Shown here one piece after another: positions 60,759 to 64,000 of a DNA stretch of 64,000 nt. Position numbers and translations under genes: made by a program. The notes under the pieces are model-generated. The model was not told the DNA's origin and made no database searches. It saw only the letters and a program-made list of their open reading frames with translations. The first letter of the stretch is position 1, and every line of letters begins with the position of its first letter. Source of the DNA: Chloroflexota bacterium (GTDB taxonomy: Bacteria; Chloroflexota; Limnocylindria; Limnocylindrales; CSP1-4); contig JAJXUG010000005.1 in the NCBI GenBank assembly GCA_021783095.1, positions 38,651-102,650 on the forward strand. The letters are read 5' to 3'.

Positions 60759-61462
60759 ATGTACGCCATCCTCGCCGGAGCGTCCCGGAAGGGCACCACC
60801 CACGGCGTGGGCCGCGCCCTGGCCCGACAACAGGACGCGGACTGGGTCGATCTGGACGCGCTCCTTGCGAACGCTCAGGCGTCGGCACCTGCTGCCCCGG
60901 CACTGGGCCTGCTTGCAGTGCCCGCGCCGCGGCGCCGGGTGTTCATCGCACCCCACGAGACTCCTCCCCTATGCCGCTGGCTGTACCACGGGCGCCTGGT
61001 CGCCTGGCTCGACGCGATCAACCTCGGCCCGGGGCGCAACCTCGCGGGCATGTTCCACCAGCTTCCGGGGATCGCGCTCGACGCGTCCCGCCTCCTGGTG
61101 GCAGCCTGGAGCGCGTGTCTGGGCCTGTGTCCAAGGTTGAATCCCATCCGCTGGCCACCCGGGTCACGCTCATCAGGGTGCACGACGCGCAGTGCTCCCC
61201 CGGCGCAGCGTCACGCCGAGCAGCGGCCGCTCGGCTCGCTCCCGTACGACAGTGGAGCCCAGCGCGAACAGCGTCTCGTCCCCGACCAGGGCGCGTTGAG
61301 GGCCTCGGCCGATGCGGCGCGGCGGCGTGCACAATCGTCCCACGACTGCACGCTGCACAGCGCGGGAGTTGACTGCGGCCCGCGCGGCGCACGGTCCATC
61401 GGCGCAGGTGTGGACGTGCTGCACCCCGGTTGCGCCCGGCTGGCTGTCGATCCGAGGGCGTG
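60759..61462 (+). pseudogene. Degraded ORF, N-terminus like an FMN reductase/flavodoxin-fold protein
   Basis: From ATG 60759 the frame begins MYAILAGASRKGTTHGVGRA and DADWVDLDALL, reminiscent of the first strand and phosphate loop of NADPH-dependent FMN reductases. After about residue 40 no family pattern is recognisable in any frame and low-complexity Arg/Pro sequence follows. Codon-position composition also becomes erratic after about 61140. Probably a fragment. Confidence 0.35.
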
Positions 61463-61615
61463 ATGACCTTGCTGGCGGCCTACAAGAAGGGCCAGTGGGG
61501 AAAGGCGCGCTGGGTGCTGGCCGCCGGCTCGAGGTTCCCGATCCGGAGCGAAGTCGGTGAGTCGGCCCTCGCCCGCGGGGTGCGATCAACGCTCCTCAAA
61601 CGTTCGGTCCCGTAA
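61463..61615 (+). CDS. Small ORF of unknown function
   Basis: ATG 61463 encodes 50 residues (MTLLAAYKKGQWGKARWVLA, then RFPIRSEVGESALARG) ending three bases before the MFS start. The sequence looks protein-like and basic but could also be the C-terminal relic of a larger gene that occupied 60.76-61.6 kb. Confidence 0.35.
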   Translation: MTLLAAYKKGQWGKARWVLAAGSRFPIRSEVGESALARGVRSTLLKRSVP

Positions 61616-61617
61616 GC

Positions 61618-62865
61618 GTGGCGTCGTCTCGCGCTGCCGTCGCGATCGCACGCGCGCAGTCGGCTTTCCGACCAGTGGCAGGAGACCCGGCCCTCGCGCT
61701 CTTCATCGCGGCGTTGGGCCTGCGACCTGCGGTGATCGGCATCGGGCCGATCGCAACGGCGATGGCGACGGATCTGCGTGTCTCGCACGCGTACGTGGCG
61801 CTGCTTGAGACCATCCCGATCATCTGCATGGGCCTCTTTGCGCCGATAGGGCCGTTCCTTGCGGCGCGGCTCGGCGATCGCGCGACCATGGCGCTGGGGT
61901 TGTCCGTGGTCGTCGTTGCCGGAGCGCTGCGAGCCGTCGCGCCGTCCGCGACGGCGATCGTGCTCTTGACCGTCGCCGTTGGGATCGCGACCGGGGCGGC
62001 CGGGGCGCTGCCGGCATTCGTGGGCAAGCTGCGAGCGGGCTTCGGTCGGACTGGGATCGCCGCCGCCGCGTCCGCTACCGGCATCGTTACCGGCGCCACG
62101 TTCGCCGCGGCCGCAGCCGGGCCAGTGGCCGCATTCCTCGGAGGGTGGCGCCCCACTGTCGCGGTCATGGGTCTCGTGTGCCTGATCCCCCTCGCCGGGT
62201 GGCTGGCGTTGGTGGGACCTGCACCCTCGCGCACGCCGCCAAGTGCGAGGACGCGGGGCCACGTGTGGCTGCGCCCCGTCGCCTGGCTCCTGGCTCTCGC
62301 CTACGGCCTGCAGGGGATCGCGTACTGGGGCGCCAACGCCTGGCTGCCCGGCGCCTTCGTCGAGCAGGGGTGGTCGGCGACCAGCGCCGGGACCCTCGTG
62401 GCGCTGCTGAATGGCGGCACACTCGTCGGCAACCTGTTTCTGGTCCTCTTCTCCAGGCGCGTTGGTCGTCGTCCCCTGCTCGTGACGAGCGCGGCCGCCA
62501 TCGGCGCCGGAACCGTCGCCCTCACGGTCCAGCCGCATTTCGCCATTGCCTGGACGCTGTTGATGGGTCTGGGCAACGGCATGATCTACCCGCTGCTGCT
62601 GGCCCTCACGATGGATGTGGCAGAGGACGAGGCCGCGGCAGGAGCGATCGGGGCATTCATGCTCCTCGTCGGGTACGAACTCTCCGCCCTTGGCCCCGTG
62701 GTGATCGGGCTCGTTCGGGATGCCGAGGGCAGCTTCCGGTTGCCGCTCGTACTCCTGGCAGCCGCGGGTGTCAGCGTGATCGTGCCGAGCCTGGCTCTTG
62801 CTCGAGGCACGAGACTTGCCGTCTCGAGCGTGGGCCCAACCGTCGACATCGGGCAAACGAGCTGA
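61618..62865 (+). CDS. MFS transporter, CynX/NimT-like
   Basis: 415-residue carrier with about twelve membrane segments. Segment 1-2 region ALGLRPAVIGIGPIATAMAT and the following LLETIPIICMGLFAPIGPFL match the CynX/NimT cyanate/nitroimidazole transporter group; the second half repeats the pattern (AYGLQGIAYWGANAWLPGAF). GTG start directly after the small ORF. Transport of a small carboxylate or aromatic acid for the adjacent pathway is a reasonable guess. Confidence 0.88.
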   Translation: MASSRAAVAIARAQSAFRPVAGDPALALFIAALGLRPAVIGIGPIATAMATDLRVSHAYVALLETIPIICMGLFAPIGPFLAARLGDRATMALGLSVVVVAGALRAVAPSATAIVLLTVAVGIATGAAGALPAFVGKLRAGFGRTGIAAAASATGIVTGATFAAAAAGPVAAFLGGWRPTVAVMGLVCLIPLAGWLALVGPAPSRTPPSARTRGHVWLRPVAWLLALAYGLQGIAYWGANAWLPGAFVEQGWSATSAGTLVALLNGGTLVGNLFLVLFSRRVGRRPLLVTSAAAIGAGTVALTVQPHFAIAWTLLMGLGNGMIYPLLLALTMDVAEDEAAAGAIGAFMLLVGYELSALGPVVIGLVRDAEGSFRLPLVLLAAAGVSVIVPSLALARGTRLAVSSVGPTVDIGQTS

Positions 62866-63407
62866 ACTGCGTTCGAAGCGGAGGAGGGTGGATATTCTCG
62901 TGTCGCCGCCCGCTCGGCGTGCCGCAGCGCAGGCAGATCGTCGCCTCGGTCGCGGCCGCCACGAGGCGTTGGGCGCGCCCAGGCGGGGGCCAGGCCGTCA
63001 GCGTTCCAGTACCTGACCAAGGCGGTCCAGCAGCTCGGACGCCGAGACCGCCCGGACACGAACTTGCCGCCGTCCGCCAGAAGTCTTCGATCGGCTCCGA
63101 CTTCGGCAGGAACCCGCTCACCAGCACGATCCCAATCCCCGCCCGGGCCTGCCGCGAGGCTGTGACCACGCACATAGCGACGGCCGATATCCGAGTGTTT
63201 CAGGATCCGTAAGAAACGCGGCTCATCCTGGCGGTCGAAGCTGGGAACTCACACCTATCAGCTCTGCTGAGCGTGCGGGCGTCGAAATCACCATCTGTAG
63301 CGCTCTTGCCCAAGAGTCTCTTCTCGGCGGGGCAAACGGATGGACCTGACGATCAGATTGTGGGACCATCTCGGGTCCTCAGAGTCGGCCTGCGGGGCCG
63401 CGACCCG
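62866..63407. other. Gene-poor stretch
   Basis: About 540 bases between convergent genes. On the minus strand a frame contains ATICLRCGTPSGRRHENIHP, a Cys-x2-Cys zinc-ribbon-like piece, and GIGIVLVSGFLPKSEPIEDF, but no complete gene or family is recognised. Confidence 0.35.
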
Positions 63408-64000
63408 CTACCGGAGGTCGATCGAGACGATCACCAGCGCGGGGCTCGACAGGTTGAGCGTCTGGAGGGTCACCTTGTAGCGCCCGACGACCTTGCTCTC
63501 GTCGACGTCCTTGGACGAGCCGTAGGCGCGGGCCATCGCCTGCACGACCCACGCCTGGACGGCGCCGGGATCCGGTAGGGCCGAGCCGAGGAGGGCGCCG
63601 ACCTGGCCGGCGCCGGTCGCGTCGAGCGAGGACGACACGGACACGCCGGTCAGGGCGTCGCGAGGCCCGATGAGCTCGACGATCCCGATCGGGTCGTCCG
63701 ACTTGCCGAGCGAACGCTCCTCGCCGGTGTTGAGCGGCGAGTCCTTCCAGCTGTAGCCGTAGGTCGCTGTGAGGACGGCCTCGATGGTGTCGGCGCCGGC
63801 GAAGGGCGCGGCCGTCGGCGTGGGCGTCGGGCGCGGGGTCGGCGCGGCCGTGGGCGACGGCGTCGGGCGCGGCCTCGGCGCCGGCGTGGCGGTGGCGGGG
63901 CTTGCACCCGGCGGCGGGGTGCTGGCCCGCCGCCGGGCCGATGCTCTTCCGCTACTGGACGCGGACCTTGGCAGAGAGGCGGCCGGAGCCGCCGCCCAGG
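63408..64000 (-). CDS. Secreted protein, C-terminal part, with Pro/Thr-rich linker; 5' end beyond window
   Basis: The frame is open from the window edge to a TAG at 63408 (197 residues visible). A basic Ser/Ala/Arg stretch is followed by a linker of Pro, Thr, Ala and Arg (ATATPAPRPRPTPSPTAAPT onward), then a C-terminal domain starting FAGADTIEAVLTATYGYSWK and ending SSPALVIVSIDLR. The linker is typical of extracellular proteins in this genome. No family is recognised for the C-terminal domain. Confidence 0.7.
   Translation of the reverse strand, partial: WAAAPAASLPRSASSSGRASARRRASTPPPGASPATATPAPRPRPTPSPTAAPTPRPTPTPTAAPFAGADTIEAVLTATYGYSWKDSPLNTGEERSLGKSDDPIGIVELIGPRDALTGVSVSSSLDATGAGQVGALLGSALPDPGAVQAWVVQAMARAYGSSKDVDESKVVGRYKVTLQTLNLSSPALVIVSIDLR

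Noticed and set aside
61480..62856. 458-codon hydrophilic minus-strand open frame
   Set aside because: Mirror image of the MFS membrane protein; hydrophobic codons read in reverse give Asp/Gly/Arg-rich nonsense.

Overview
The window is GC-rich bacterial chromosome with short intergenic gaps and many ATGA stop/start overlaps. Exported proteins carry Ala/Ser/Pro/Thr-rich linkers after a lipobox cysteine. I infer a soil or aquatic heterotroph, most likely a Chloroflexota (Limnocylindria-like) lineage. That rests on style only: there is no rRNA or marker gene. Several gene fragments and a perfect 1.24-kb duplication fit either an actively rearranging genome or a metagenome assembly with repeat-induced joins.

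1-31.6 kb is a sugar and sugar-acid catabolic region. A minus-strand operon (5.9 to 0 kb) encodes a GntR/FCD regulator, two uroporphyrinogen-decarboxylase-like proteins, a Gfo/Idh/MocA oxidoreductase, a cupin, a broken PfkB kinase and an SDR. Divergent from it (6.1-15.0 kb) run an SDR, a RbsC-type permease, a substrate-binding lipoprotein (present twice, flanking a PMT-family glycosyltransferase), a RbsA-type ATPase and an aldose epimerase. A convergent operon (21.9 to 15.1 kb) holds 2-oxoacid dehydrogenase E2, E1-alpha and E1-beta, a 2-hydroxyacid dehydrogenase, an FAA-type hydrolase, a second RbsC-type permease and an SDR. A second GntR regulator, an enolase-superfamily dehydratase and an SMP-30 lactonase follow. 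GlcF/E/D and the DmpG/DmpF aldolase and acetaldehyde dehydrogenase pair come next. Together these could carry a non-phosphorylating sugar pathway of the L-fucose/L-rhamnose type: uptake, oxidation, lactone hydrolysis, dehydration, oxidation and cleavage to pyruvate plus a hydroxyacid, then GlcDEF-type oxidation and acetyl-CoA formation.

31.6-39.6 kb is a mosaic. It contains a decayed IS21-type IstA, a 34-bp perfect palindrome, a truncated ABC permease and two copies of the 5' half of a tRNA-Thr gene in nested direct repeats. These bracket a coherent respiratory module: fused cytochrome b/subunit IV/cytochrome c, Rieske protein and lipoprotein cytochrome c, divergent from a NarL-type response regulator and histidine kinase. 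Twin palindromes lie between the two units.

39.6-62.9 kb is a second catabolic region with a shikimate/quinate flavour: a fused AroK-AroB-like protein with altered motifs, a TIM-barrel protein, AroQ plus a decayed AroQ copy, and AroE. Around these are two CaiB/BaiF CoA-transferases, a MaoC hydratase, a VOC protein, a PanE-like reductase, two aldehyde dehydrogenases, a ThDP enzyme, a citrate-synthase/citryl-CoA-lyase-like protein, a branched-chain-type ABC transporter (LivF, fused LivM-LivG, LivH, LivK), an IclR regulator and a CynX/NimT-type MFS carrier. The gene set suggests uptake of a carboxylate, CoA activation, hydration and carbon-carbon cleavage. The window ends in the C-terminal part of a secreted protein with a Pro/Thr linker.
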